This document shows positions 1-7,974 of a DNA stretch of 64,000 nt, piece after piece (the first letter of the stretch is position 1; each line of letters begins with the position of its first letter). The notes under the pieces are model-generated. The model did not search any database. It was not told the origin of the DNA and saw only the letters and a list, made by a program, of their open reading frames with translations. The position numbers were made by a program, and so were the translations under genes. Source of the DNA: Actinotalea subterranea (GTDB taxonomy: Bacteria > Actinomycetota > Actinomycetes > Actinomycetales > Cellulomonadaceae); contig NZ_VTTP01000005.1 in assembly GCF_008364845.1 (NCBI RefSeq), forward strand, positions 1-64,000, in the 5' to 3' direction.

Positions 1-90
1 GAGCGCTCGCTGTCCCGCGTGCTCCTCGGCGTGATCTTCCTCGGGAACGGCATCAACCTCCTCTTCCTCGTCGCGGGTGCCGGAGCGGGC
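1..90 (+). pseudogene. mnhC: Fragment of Mrp antiporter subunit MnhC, entering from the left edge
   Basis: Read from base 1 in frame 1, the first ~26 codons give ERSLSRVLLGVIFLGNGINL followed by LFLVAG, which matches the conserved second transmembrane segment of MnhC/NuoK-like Na+/H+ antiporter subunits. The rest of the family's length (third membrane segment with the MxDPLPQALVLTAI-type motif) is absent: after about base 80 the frame becomes glycine/alanine/proline-rich sequence and runs without homology to a stop at 460-462. From there on, the opposite strand codes for an RDD protein. So this is either a truncated gene left by a rearrangement or an assembly join. The protein start lies outside the window. 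Confidence 0.5.
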
Positions 91-842
91 GGCGGGACGG
101 GCGCCGAGCCGGCGACCGGGATGCCGCCGGCGGGCGTCGGCGGGACGCGCGGGGGCAGGAGCGGGGCAGGCGGTGGCGGCGGCGGGCCGGGCACGCCGGC
201 AGGCCGGTTCAGGTACGCCTCCTGCTCGCCGCGCGGCGGGCCGACCGGTGCGGGGGCGCCCGGTGCGGGAGCGCCCGGCGCGACAGGGGGCACGCCCTGG
301 GCGCGCAGGAGGCCGTCGATGCGGCGTGCGGCGTCGGGCCCTGACGCACCCGGTGCGGCCGACGGGTCGACGCCCACCGTGACGTCGAAGACCATCGAGC
401 CGGCGACCTTGTCGTGCCAGCCCTGGCGGCGTCCGCTCGAGTCGAAGAACGGCGACGCGTAGACCAGGGGCTGCCCGATGCCGGCCGCGAGGCTGCCGGC
501 CGCGGGGATCAGGAGCCTGAGGAAGGCGCGGCCCATGCCGATGGGCCGGCCGTCGACGGCGGACAGGACGCGGAGCCCGACGAGGCGCTTGCCGACCGTG
601 AAGCCGCGCGTCCCGAGAAGCCACCACTGGACGATGCCGAAGGCGACCACGAGGAGCCAGCCGACGGCGAGCAGGGGCGACGGCGACACCTGGGACCGGC
701 CGGGGTCAGTGATCCCGGCGAGGAGCGGGAGGAGACCGCCGATGACGAACCCGCCGCCGATGATCATGTACGCGGCGGAGTCGATGACGTACGCGAGCAG
801 ACGCTTGCCCATGCTCGCGGGCACTGCTCCTGGAGTCGGCAT
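1..842 (-). CDS. RDD-family membrane protein (partial, runs off left edge)
   Basis: Start ATG at 842-840, preceded on its own strand by a GAGGA ribosome site. The protein opens MPTPGAVPASMGKRLLAYVI and has three hydrophobic segments with the RDD signature: an arginine near the first helix, an aspartate (YVIDSA), and the C-terminal GRRQGWHDKVAGS motif. After the RDD domain comes a long Pro/Ala/Gly linker and then a basic stretch (TRKRRLMPFPRK). No stop is reached before base 1; the last ~27 codons are antisense to the mnhC fragment, so the natural end of the gene is uncertain. RDD proteins are small polytopic membrane proteins, some implicated in ion transport, but the role here is unknown. 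A paralogous RDD domain sits in the gene at 12630-14189, on the other side of the Esx genes, suggesting a link to the T7SS. Confidence 0.8.
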   Translation of the reverse strand, partial: MPTPGAVPASMGKRLLAYVIDSAAYMIIGGGFVIGGLLPLLAGITDPGRSQVSPSPLLAVGWLLVVAFGIVQWWLLGTRGFTVGKRLVGLRVLSAVDGRPIGMGRAFLRLLIPAAGSLAAGIGQPLVYASPFFDSSGRRQGWHDKVAGSMVFDVTVGVDPSAAPGASGPDAARRIDGLLRAQGVPPVAPGAPAPGAPAPVGPPRGEQEAYLNRPAGVPGPPPPPPAPLLPPRVPPTPAGGIPVAGSAPVPPPAPAPATRKRRLMPFPRKITPRSTRDSER

Positions 843-1016
843 CCGGTCCTCGGCACCTCTCTGCTCGGTCCTCGACGTCGCATCCTGCTGCAGGGCACAC
901 CGACGCGTGGCGCGCGGCGCGCCCCCTGGAGGCATCGGCACGAAGCGACGCCGACCTGAGACCCCATCCTCACCCGAAATGGCGCGCGGTGTGACGCCGA
1001 CGCCGTCCGGTCCGGG

Positions 1017-2324
1017 TCAGGGGCCGGTCTTGCCTGCCGAGGGGCGGGGGCGGGCGCGGCGGGGTGTGAGCCGCGAGGCGAGGAGCGCACCCACGCACAC
1101 CACGGACACCCCGAGCACCCACCACACGGTGAGGTCCTGGGCGGGAGCGAGCGCGTCCTCGTGGACCCCGAGGCCGAGCACCTGGGGCTCCGTCTCGACC
1201 GCCGGGGGCGCCTCGTGGACGGGGCTGGGCGGGCCCGGGGCGCTCCCGTCGTCGACGAACGCGAGCGCGAGCGCGGGCCGGATCGCCCCCCAGCCCCACC
1301 GGTCGTCGCGCGCGTCGACGTCGTAGCGCGCCGCCGTGACCTCGAGGCGGTGCGCCCACTGCGCGGGGGTCTCGTCCGGGAACCGCTCCACGAGGAGCGC
1401 GGCGGCCGCCGACACGTAGGCCGTCGCGAAGCTCGTCGAGGCCTCACCACCGGCGAGCATGCAGTCGCCGGCGGCGTGGTAGGTCGTCAGCACGTTGGTC
1501 CCGGGCGCGGCGACGTCCACGTGCGCCCCGTGGATCGAGTCGTCGGTGACCCGGTCGGCGTCGTCGAGCGCGGCGACCGCGAGCACCTCGTCGTACGCGG
1601 CGGGGTAGCGCGGGGAGTCGCTCGTGTCCTGGGCGGTGTTCCGGTTGCCCGCGCTCGCGACGACGAGCGCGCCCCGCTCGGTCGCGACGCGGACGGCCTC
1701 GCGCAGAGCCGGGTCGTCGACCGTCGAGCTGATCGAGACGTTGATGACGCGGGCGCCGTTGTCGACGGCGTAGCGGATCCCCTCCGCGATGCGGTCGGTC
1801 CGTGGTGCCGTCCCGAGCTCCCGCGCCTGGTCGTCGTCGGCGACGTAGACCCGGACGGGCAGGATCGTGGCGCCCGGCGCGAGGCCGATGACGCCCGAGC
1901 GCTCGTCGGGGCGAGCCGCGATCTGTCCGGCGATCGCGGTGCCGTGGCCGGCGGTGTCGGTGTGCCCGGCCGGGGTTCCCTCGACGAGGTCGACGCCCGG
2001 CAGCACCGCGTCCGTGAGGTGGACGTTGCCCGTGTCGACGCCGGAGTCGACGACGGCGACCACGACGCCCGCGCCGGTCGCGAGGTCCCACGCCTGGGCC
2101 GCGCCCAGGCGCGTGAGCGCGGGCGGCGTCGCCTCGACGTAGGTGACGACCTCGGGCGTGCACTCAGAGGTTGCGGTCGGCAGGAGCGACGGTGTCGGCG
2201 GGCCTGCGGCGACTGCGGCCGCCGCCGAGGCACCGAGCGGCCCCAGGGCACCGGCGAGCGCCAGCACCGCCACGAGGGCGCGCGCCCTGCCACGGCGTCC
2301 GACGCGCGGCACGCCGGCCGTCAT
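1017..2324 (-). CDS. mycP: Mycosin MycP, T7SS membrane-anchored subtilisin-like protease
   Basis: 435 residues. Start ATG 2324 was chosen because it forms an ATGA overlap with the eccB stop and is followed at once by a signal sequence (MTAGVPRVGRRGRARALVAV, then an Ala-rich core to about residue 40). S8 peptidase catalytic triad is intact: Asp93 (VVDSGVDTG), His127 (GHGTAIAG), Ser298 (STSFATAY); the oxyanion Asn227 is in the usual ASAGN motif. A single C-terminal membrane helix (about residues 395-415, WWVLGVSVVCVGALL) is followed by a basic tail, the standard mycosin layout. Mycosins sit on the outer face of the membrane, stabilise the ESX complex and process some substrates. Downstream of eccD and eccB in one operon, this is the core T7SS mycosin, in contrast to the three divergent tandem proteases on the other strand. 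Confidence 0.9.
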   Translation of the reverse strand: MTAGVPRVGRRGRARALVAVLALAGALGPLGASAAAAVAAGPPTPSLLPTATSECTPEVVTYVEATPPALTRLGAAQAWDLATGAGVVVAVVDSGVDTGNVHLTDAVLPGVDLVEGTPAGHTDTAGHGTAIAGQIAARPDERSGVIGLAPGATILPVRVYVADDDQARELGTAPRTDRIAEGIRYAVDNGARVINVSISSTVDDPALREAVRVATERGALVVASAGNRNTAQDTSDSPRYPAAYDEVLAVAALDDADRVTDDSIHGAHVDVAAPGTNVLTTYHAAGDCMLAGGEASTSFATAYVSAAAALLVERFPDETPAQWAHRLEVTAARYDVDARDDRWGWGAIRPALALAFVDDGSAPGPPSPVHEAPPAVETEPQVLGLGVHEDALAPAQDLTVWWVLGVSVVCVGALLASRLTPRRARPRPSAGKTGP

Positions 2325-3709
2325 CCGGCCGAGACCGTGGCGGACTGCTGGGCGGCCGCGACCGTCAGCGCGGGGCCCGTGGGGAAGAGCGAGAGCCACG
2401 TCTGGGGCACCGTGACGATGTCCTCGCTCGTGTAGCCGAGCCGCGTGAGGACGTCGTCGCTCGCATCGGGCAGGGCGAACGCGCGGCCTGTCTGGTCGAT
2501 GAGCTGGACGGGGCCGGCGACACCGGCGCCACCGCTGGCGCGGACCAGCGCGCCACCGGCGGGCTCGACCCACACCGTGGCCGCCTCCTGCTCGATCGCG
2601 ACGTCCGGGCCGGAGACGAGGTGCACGGTGGGCTCGACGCCCTCGTCCTGCGTGTCGGTGAGGAGGAAGGCGCACGCGGGCTCGCCGTCGGGCAGCGACG
2701 CGGGGACCTCGGTGGGCCAGTCCGCGCCCCCTGCGGGCGAGGCGGACGTGGGCATGCCCTGGATCTGCGCCAGGGTGACCTCGAGGTCCGGGCCGACGTC
2801 GGCTCCCGAGCCCAGGCGGTACAGCTGCTCGGCGAAGTCGCTGAGCGGGGCGAGCTCCCCGCGGGAGTCGACGACGTAGCGCCGGCCGTCGGCGTCGGAC
2901 ACCGAGAGCACCGAGCCGACGACGGCGTCGGGCGGCGCCGCCGTGCCTGCGGGCACCTGGGACCGGGCGCCCTCGACGACGATGGGCTCGAGGTCCTCAC
3001 CGGGCGCGAAGAGGTTGAGCCACTGGGCGCTGACGTCCCAGGGCACGACGGTCTCCTGGCCGATGGCGCGGAGCACCGCGACGGTCTCTGCTCGCGGCAC
3101 GAGGTGCCTGCGCCCGTTCGTCACGAGGTACTGGTCGCCGCCGGTCCGCACGAGCAGGCCGGCCTCGGCCGGGGCGTCCTGCGCGGTCACCGCCGCGGCG
3201 AGCGCCTCGGGCTGCTCCCCTCGCGAGAGCACCGTCGTGGTCGCGCCCTGCGCATCGGTGCAGGCGAGCCAGGCGGTGCCGATGAGGCTGTCGGGTGCCG
3301 GCAGCTCGTCGGGCGCCCCGGGGATCCCGACGGTGATCCCTCGCGGCGTCTCGGCGATCCTCTTCTCGTCGACCTGCACGACCTCGAGCCCGCCGGAGAC
3401 CAGGAGCCGGGCGGACGTGGTGTTGAGCACCGGGTAGAGGACGCCGTCGAGCGCGACGTACCGGGACCCGCTCCCCTTGGTCACGACGAGCGTGTTGTGG
3501 TCCCACCCGTCGGGCAGGCTGGGCTTGAGCAGGCCCGCGACCAGGCTGCCGACGACGAGGAGGCCGGTCAGGGCGATGCCGCTCACCACCGCGCGCAGGG
3601 GCTTGGTGGGCTCGAGCTCGCGACCGCCCGGTGCGCCCGAGACGAACGCCGTCAGGAGGCGACGTCGGCTGAAGGTCTGGGCCTCGACGAGGTCCTTCTT
3701 GCTCGCCAC
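2321..3709 (-). CDS. eccB: T7SS core component EccB
   Basis: 462 residues, GTG start at 3709, four bases after the eccD stop region. The opening MASKKDLVEAQTFSRRRLLT is the typical EccB N-terminus: a basic cytoplasmic tail, then one membrane helix at about residues 38-61, then a large extracytoplasmic domain of about 400 residues made of the R1-R4 type repeats (GVLYPVLNTTSARLL is a recognisable EccB segment). EccB forms the periplasmic/outer ring of the ESX complex together with EccC and EccD. Length is normal for the family (about 450-510). Overlaps mycP by four bases (ATGA), so the two are translationally coupled. Confidence 0.93.
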   Translation of the reverse strand: MASKKDLVEAQTFSRRRLLTAFVSGAPGGRELEPTKPLRAVVSGIALTGLLVVGSLVAGLLKPSLPDGWDHNTLVVTKGSGSRYVALDGVLYPVLNTTSARLLVSGGLEVVQVDEKRIAETPRGITVGIPGAPDELPAPDSLIGTAWLACTDAQGATTTVLSRGEQPEALAAAVTAQDAPAEAGLLVRTGGDQYLVTNGRRHLVPRAETVAVLRAIGQETVVPWDVSAQWLNLFAPGEDLEPIVVEGARSQVPAGTAAPPDAVVGSVLSVSDADGRRYVVDSRGELAPLSDFAEQLYRLGSGADVGPDLEVTLAQIQGMPTSASPAGGADWPTEVPASLPDGEPACAFLLTDTQDEGVEPTVHLVSGPDVAIEQEAATVWVEPAGGALVRASGGAGVAGPVQLIDQTGRAFALPDASDDVLTRLGYTSEDIVTVPQTWLSLFPTGPALTVAAAQQSATVSAG

Positions 3710-3713
3710 GGCG

Positions 3714-5063
3714 TCAGACCAGCCCGGCGGCGGCGACGCCCAGGGGCAGGAGGACGGCGAGGCAGAGCAGCTCGAGCGTGTCGGCCGTCCGGCCCATCGC
3801 GACGCGTTGGCGCGGCGCCACGAGGCTCAGCGCGATGACCATGGCCGCGGCGCCGCCCGACACGAGGGCGAGCGCGGGCCGCCAGTGCGGGTGTGCGCCG
3901 GCCGCGAGGACGCCCGTGAGGGTCAGCCCGAGGATGCCCGCACCCATGACGACGAGGACGTCCTGCCGCGAGTAGGTCTGGCGGACGCTCAGGAGCATGC
4001 CGACGAACGCGGCGGTCACGAGCAGCGTCCCGGGCACGCCCGTGCCGACGACGGCGGGGGCCGCGACGAGCGTGAGGGCGGCGACCGCGACGCGGAGCGC
4101 GACCTGGAGGCGGTGACCGCGCCCGTACTGCTCGCGGACCTGTGACGGGTCGACGGGCGGCGGGTCGAGCAGGATCTCGGCGTCGCTGCGCGGCGACACG
4201 ACCCGCAGCGGGGTGCTCGCGAGGGCGAGCCAGGGGATGCCGTTGCCCGCGGTCACGACGATCGCCACGACGACCGCGAGGACGGTACCCGCGGCCGCGC
4301 CGGTGCCGCCGACGATCGAACCGACCGCCGCGAGCGTCAGGCCCAGCGCGCCGGGTGCGACGCATACCTCACGGCCCGAGGTGAGGGCGGGCACACCGAG
4401 GGCCGCGACGAGGAGCATGCCGACGCCGGCGAACGCGACGGGCCAGCCCCACGTGACGGCGCCCGTCCCGGCGGTCAGGCCCGCGACGAGGCCGAGGACC
4501 GTCGCCGTCAGGACGAGGGCACGTGCGCCCAGGTCGTGGCGACCGACGCGGGCCACGACGGCGGCGGCGGCGACGACCAGCACGGCACCGACCCCGGCGA
4601 TGACGGGCGGGAACAGCGAGGCGGCGTCGGCCCCGAGCAGCAGGACGGCACCCGTGAGGATGAAGGCGGCTGCAGCCACGACGGCCGTGAGCGCGGAGTC
4701 GTGCGGCGTCCAGGGGGCGTACTGGCCCTCGACGGCGTCCGCGACGGCCTCGACCACGTCGTCGTACACGCGGACGTCCGCGACCTCGGCGCCCGACTCG
4801 AGGGTCAGGAGGGCCCCGTCGTCGACGTTCTGCGCCTGGAGGCTGCGGTCGGAGTCGAGGACGATCCCGTCGGACCGCACGAGGCGGAAGCCCCCGTGGA
4901 CGGTCGTCGGGTCGAGGAGGTTGAGGGTGCGCGCGAGGCCGGGCACGAGCTCGGCGACGGGGACGCTGCCGGGCGCACCGAGGTCGACCGTCCGCCCCCC
5001 GGCGGTGACCGACACCCGGACCAGCGTGCCGAGCGCGCCGGGTGTCGAGGTGGCTGCGGTCAT
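3714..5063 (-). CDS. eccD: T7SS integral membrane protein EccD
   Basis: 449 residues from ATG 5063 (MTAATSTPGALGTLVRVSVT). Residues ~12-95 form the ubiquitin-like YukD/EccD domain (beta strands around RVSVTAGGRTVDLGAPG and GIVLDSDRSLQAQNVDDGAL); residues ~125-449 hold about eleven hydrophobic helices. EccD makes the membrane channel vestibule of ESX systems. A longer upstream reading frame exists but has no coding character and would enter the divergent promoter region. First gene of the eccD-eccB-mycP operon; stop lies five bases before the eccB start. Confidence 0.92.
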   Translation of the reverse strand: MTAATSTPGALGTLVRVSVTAGGRTVDLGAPGSVPVAELVPGLARTLNLLDPTTVHGGFRLVRSDGIVLDSDRSLQAQNVDDGALLTLESGAEVADVRVYDDVVEAVADAVEGQYAPWTPHDSALTAVVAAAAFILTGAVLLLGADAASLFPPVIAGVGAVLVVAAAAVVARVGRHDLGARALVLTATVLGLVAGLTAGTGAVTWGWPVAFAGVGMLLVAALGVPALTSGREVCVAPGALGLTLAAVGSIVGGTGAAAGTVLAVVVAIVVTAGNGIPWLALASTPLRVVSPRSDAEILLDPPPVDPSQVREQYGRGHRLQVALRVAVAALTLVAAPAVVGTGVPGTLLVTAAFVGMLLSVRQTYSRQDVLVVMGAGILGLTLTGVLAAGAHPHWRPALALVSGGAAAMVIALSLVAPRQRVAMGRTADTLELLCLAVLLPLGVAAAGLV

Positions 5064-5371
5064 CCCGGTCCTTCGGTCGGTTCGAGCGGGTCGGTCACGT
5101 CGGCGGTCAGCATAGTGAGGACCGGGGGTCACCGTGTCCGGGGCCCGCCGCGCCCGCCCTCCCCCGGTCGGCCCTGGCCGGCGAACGGGTGAGCTCACGC
5201 CTTCACCCGAATGGGGCCAATCCGGCGCACCGGGCATGTGCACACTTGCGCGGCGTCGATCACGTTCCCCTAGTCTTGGCCGCGGCGCCCTGTTTCCGGG
5301 GGGTACGCGTCGACCGTCCGGTTGCGCGCAATTCGTTGGCCCGCGACGGGTCGTGGTAGGGGGAGGTGGCT
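5064..5371. promoter_or_regulatory. Divergent promoter region between eccD and the esx operon
   Basis: A 308-base gap without a credible gene separates eccD (minus) from the first WXG100 gene (plus). A possible plus-strand -10 element TAGTCT lies at 5271-5276, with a weak TTGCGC at 5246-5251 as -35 (19-base spacing, longer than ideal). A strong ribosome site GGGGAGG at 5360-5366 precedes ATG 5372. From about 5290 onward the sequence recurs in diverged form at about 9483-9620. No clear eccD promoter was identified. Confidence 0.4.
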
Positions 5372-5683
5372 ATGGCTGGCGAAGTTTCCGCAGCCGATGG
5401 TGCGCTCAAGGCAGGCGCAGACGCAGTGGCCCAGTCGCGCAGCGAGCTGCAGCGTGAGCTGGGAGTCCTGGAGGGCCGGCTCGCCGGCATCGGATCGTCC
5501 TGGACGGGTCAGGGCGCTACGGCGTTCATCACCCTGATGGGCCGGTGGCGTGAGGACGCCAACAAGATCGTCAGCGCTCTCAACGAGTTCGAGGCGAACC
5601 TGATCTCCTCGCAGACGACCTACACCGCGACCGACGACGCGCAGTCGTCGGCGATGCGTAACCTCACCAGCCGCCTCGGCTGA
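5372..5683 (+). CDS. WXG100 family protein (Esx secretion substrate 1)
   Basis: 103 residues from ATG 5372, placed five bases after GGGGAGG; an in-frame GTG two codons earlier overlaps that ribosome site and is unlikely. Helix-turn-helix Esx fold: helix 1 about residues 5-40, the WxG turn at Trp44-Thr-Gly (SSWTGQGA), helix 2 about residues 48-100. The C-terminal secretion motif YxxxD/E is present as YTATD (Tyr84-Asp88). Such proteins form antiparallel heterodimers and are exported by the EccC motor. Paired with the next gene, 29 bases downstream, as the usual Esx partner couple. A decayed copy of its 5' end occurs at about 9520-9620. Confidence 0.93.
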   Translation: MAGEVSAADGALKAGADAVAQSRSELQRELGVLEGRLAGIGSSWTGQGATAFITLMGRWREDANKIVSALNEFEANLISSQTTYTATDDAQSSAMRNLTSRLG

Positions 5684-5712
5684 CCGGACCCAGTGACGAA
5701 AGGCCAGGACAG

Positions 5713-5997
5713 ATGAGCGATCTGAAGGTCAACTTCTCCAGCGTGAACGCGGCCGCCGCCGACATCGGCACCGGCGCCAACCAGCTCGAGGCGACCCTCG
5801 CCGCGATGGACCGTTCGCTGCAGCCGCTGCGCGCGAACTGGTCGGGCGAGGCCGCGTCGTCGTACGAGGCCGCCAAGGCCAAGTGGACGGCCGCGATCAC
5901 CGACATGAAGGCCCTCCTCTCGGACATCGGCCGCGCGGTGGACACCTCGGGCCAGGACTACCAGTCCGCCGAGTCGAGCAACGCCAAGCGGTTCTGA
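5713..5997 (+). CDS. WXG100 family protein (Esx secretion substrate 2)
   Basis: 94 residues. WxG turn at Trp43 (ANWSGEAASSYE) between two amphipathic helices; YxxxE secretion motif YQSAE at residues 83-87 near the C-terminus. Length and layout are those of CFP-10/ESAT-6 type partners. Downstream of the first Esx gene in the same operon with an AAAGG-type ribosome site. The two Esx proteins probably form a heterodimer. Followed by a 136-base leader with two hairpins before the next gene. Confidence 0.93.
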   Translation: MSDLKVNFSSVNAAAADIGTGANQLEATLAAMDRSLQPLRANWSGEAASSYEAAKAKWTAAITDMKALLSDIGRAVDTSGQDYQSAESSNAKRF

Positions 5998-6025
5998 CCG
6001 CCACAGCACGACGTACGACGTACGC

Positions 6026-6055
6026 GTTCCTCAGGCCTCACCCGGCCTGAGGGAC
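6026..6055 (+). ncRNA. Stem-loop 1 between the esx pair and the protease genes
   Basis: A perfect 9-bp stem CCTCAGGCC/GGCCTGAGG (6029-6037 with 6044-6052) and six-base loop, extendable to 12 bp (one G-U) using 6026-6028 and 6053-6055. No T-tract follows. Position just after the Esx pair suggests a processing, stability or partial termination element that lets the Esx genes be expressed above the downstream genes (inference). The same hairpin, with a compensatory base-pair change, is kept at 9668-9697. Confidence 0.6.
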
Positions 6056-6072
6056 CCGGTGTTCGTGACGCT

Positions 6073-6102
6073 CGCCCCCGACCCCGCCAGGGATCGGGGG
6101 CG
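6073..6102 (+). ncRNA. Stem-loop 2 in the leader of the small helical protein gene
   Basis: CGCCCCCGA (6073-6081) pairs perfectly with TCGGGGGCG (6094-6102) across a 12-base loop. It lies 31 bases before ATG 6134. The duplicated leader at 9716-9743 keeps the stem with one G-C pair changed to a G-U pair, so the structure rather than the exact sequence appears retained. Function unknown; likely part of the same mRNA control element as stem-loop 1. Confidence 0.5.
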
Positions 6103-6133
6103 CGGCGCCACCGCCGCCGGCAGGGGGATGACG

Positions 6134-6586
6134 ATGGAGGAAGACGTGGGCGGACAGGTCACTCTCACGATGGAGGTCGTCGAGAAGCGGCTGGACAACA
6201 TCCAGGCGCTGCTCACCGAGCTCGACGAGATCACGACCCAGATCCAGGGCATCCAGGCCAAGCAGACGAGCGAACGCTGGGCCTCGCTGCCAGGTGCCGG
6301 CACGTTCGCGAGTGCATACGCCACCACTCTTGGCGACCTGGGTGGTTGCCTATCCAAGCTCCGCATGTACACGGAGGGACTGGCGACCACGCTCGCCCAG
6401 AACGCCGCTGACCTGCTCGCGACCGATGCGGACGCCAAGGCGCGCATGGACGCGATCTTGACGAAGCTCGACGGCGGCGCCACGACGCCTTCGCCTACCC
6501 CCGCGGCGCCGGTGACCTCCGCTCCTCCCGTGGCCGCCTCCGCTCCGGCCCCCACGAGCTGGGGCGACAGCGCGGCCACTTCGTGA
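6134..6586 (+). CDS. Small helical T7SS-associated protein
   Basis: 150 residues from ATG 6134, six bases after AGGGGG. An alternative GTG at 6146 has an equally good GGAGG five bases upstream (146 residues), so the exact start is unsettled. Residues ~10-115 are predicted helical (EVVEKRLDNIQALLTELDEI, then LSKLRMYTEGLATTLAQNA), with a Leu/Ala heptad look; the tail (~118-150) is Pro/Ala/Thr-rich. It resembles the helical hairpin shape of Esx-type substrates but has no WxG motif. Not recognised as a named family. It overlaps the next protease gene by a GTGA junction, so the two are translationally coupled. In the duplicated copy downstream its body has been deleted while its translation start has been kept. 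Confidence 0.75.
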   Translation: MEEDVGGQVTLTMEVVEKRLDNIQALLTELDEITTQIQGIQAKQTSERWASLPGAGTFASAYATTLGDLGGCLSKLRMYTEGLATTLAQNAADLLATDADAKARMDAILTKLDGGATTPSPTPAAPVTSAPPVAASAPAPTSWGDSAATS

Positions 6587-7956
6587 CCGCTCATCGCACG
6601 CCGCTGCGACGGCACCCCGACGGCCCGCGCGCCGTGGCCCGCATGGCCCTGCTGGGGCTCACCGCTGCGTGCGCCGCGACCCTCGCGAGCACCTCGGCCG
6701 TCGCCGCACCGCTGGTGCCGGCGGCGGGGCCGAGCCTGCCCGGGACGAGCTTCGCGGTCGACCCGGCGGCTGAGGGTCTGTGGTACTACACCGCCCCGGG
6801 GCTGGAGGGGATCCACCAGTCGGTAACCGGCGAGGGGATCACCGTCGCCGTGATCGACGGACCAGTGAACGTGCAGGCGCCCAGCCTCATCGGGACCGAT
6901 CTCGTGACACGGCCTGATCCCCCGTGCACCGGCGAAGACGAGACGGGGCGGTCCAGCGGGGTGTCCACGGACGAGAACGCCGAGCACGGGACCAGCATGG
7001 TCTCGCTCATCATCGGCAACGGCCAGGGCGTCGACGGCCAACCGGGCGTCCTGGGCGTGGCGCCGGGCGCGGAGGTCCTGCACTACTCCGACGAGGCCGA
7101 GTGCTTCACCCTCAGCGGCGTCGCCAAGGCCATCGAGGACGCCATCGCCGCTGGAGCGGACATCATCAGCAACTCGTGGAGCACCCCTGCCGGCTCCGAC
7201 GAGTGGAATGCCGCGCTCGCTCTCGCCCAGCGCGAAGGGGTGATCATCGTCGCGGCCAGCCAGCAGGATGGTTCCGACCGGTTCGAGTGGCCGGCGAGCG
7301 CCAACGGAGTCATCGCCGTCGAGTCCGCCAACGCCTCGCTAGAGCTCCCCGACGCCGCCGTCGCGAGCCCTCAGCTGGGCGTGGTCGCCCCGGGCGAGGG
7401 CATCCGTTCGCTGCTCTGGTCCGGTGGCGCCTGGAACGCCTACGGCTTGAAGAACGGGTCCTCCTACGCGACCGCGTGGACCGCCGGCGCCCTCGCCCTC
7501 GCGTGGTCGGCGCACCCGGACGCGACGGCCAACCAGATGATCCAGTCCTTGCTGCGCACCACCTCCGGCCACAACGGCGAGCTGCTCCGCGACGACACCT
7601 GGGGCTACGGCGCCGTCAACATTCCCGCCATGGTCGCCACCGACCCCAGCACCTACCCCGACACCAACCCCCTGCTCCTGCAAGGCGAGGGCCTCCACCC
7701 CTCCTACGAGGACGTCCTCGGTGGGGGACAGACCGCGACACCCGCACCGGACCAGACACAGACCCCGACAGCCGCGCCCAAGCCGGACCGCGACGACAAA
7801 CGAACCGACACAGACGGCTTCAGCCCCCTGCTGCTCGTCGGCGCAGGCGCCCTCGCCCTAGCACTGGTCGCGGGAGTCGTCGTCGCCGTTGTCCGCTCCC
7901 GCCATCGACCCGGCCCCCCGAACCCGCCCACATACACCGCACCACGAGCACCCTGA
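6583..7956 (+). CDS. Mycosin-like S8 protease, tandem copy A
   Basis: 457 residues, GTG start inside a GTGA overlap with the preceding stop. Signal peptide about residues 1-42 (core LLGLTAACAATLASTSAVAA), S8 domain about 60-335, Pro/Thr/Asp linker, C-terminal membrane helix (LLLVGAGALALALVAGVVVAVV) and short basic tail: mycosin topology. Catalytic candidates are Asp92 (VIDGPV), His135 (EHGTSM) and Ser294 (NGSSYATA). The oxyanion-hole Asn of the usual AAGN motif is replaced: here the motif reads AASQ (Gln227). The true mycP at 1017-2324 keeps Asn. So A may have altered or lost activity. Located between Esx genes and a candidate substrate, it probably acts outside the membrane on exported T7SS proteins. 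Two paralogues follow at 9803 and 11228. Confidence 0.85.
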   Translation: MTAHRTPLRRHPDGPRAVARMALLGLTAACAATLASTSAVAAPLVPAAGPSLPGTSFAVDPAAEGLWYYTAPGLEGIHQSVTGEGITVAVIDGPVNVQAPSLIGTDLVTRPDPPCTGEDETGRSSGVSTDENAEHGTSMVSLIIGNGQGVDGQPGVLGVAPGAEVLHYSDEAECFTLSGVAKAIEDAIAAGADIISNSWSTPAGSDEWNAALALAQREGVIIVAASQQDGSDRFEWPASANGVIAVESANASLELPDAAVASPQLGVVAPGEGIRSLLWSGGAWNAYGLKNGSSYATAWTAGALALAWSAHPDATANQMIQSLLRTTSGHNGELLRDDTWGYGAVNIPAMVATDPSTYPDTNPLLLQGEGLHPSYEDVLGGGQTATPAPDQTQTPTAAPKPDRDDKRTDTDGFSPLLLVGAGALALALVAGVVVAVVRSRHRPGPPNPPTYTAPRAP

Positions 7957-7974
7957 GCGACGAGAGGAACCCAC

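Noticed and set aside
5366-5371. GTG start two codons upstream for WXG100 gene 1
   Set aside because: It would overlap the ribosome site; ATG 5372 has correct spacing.
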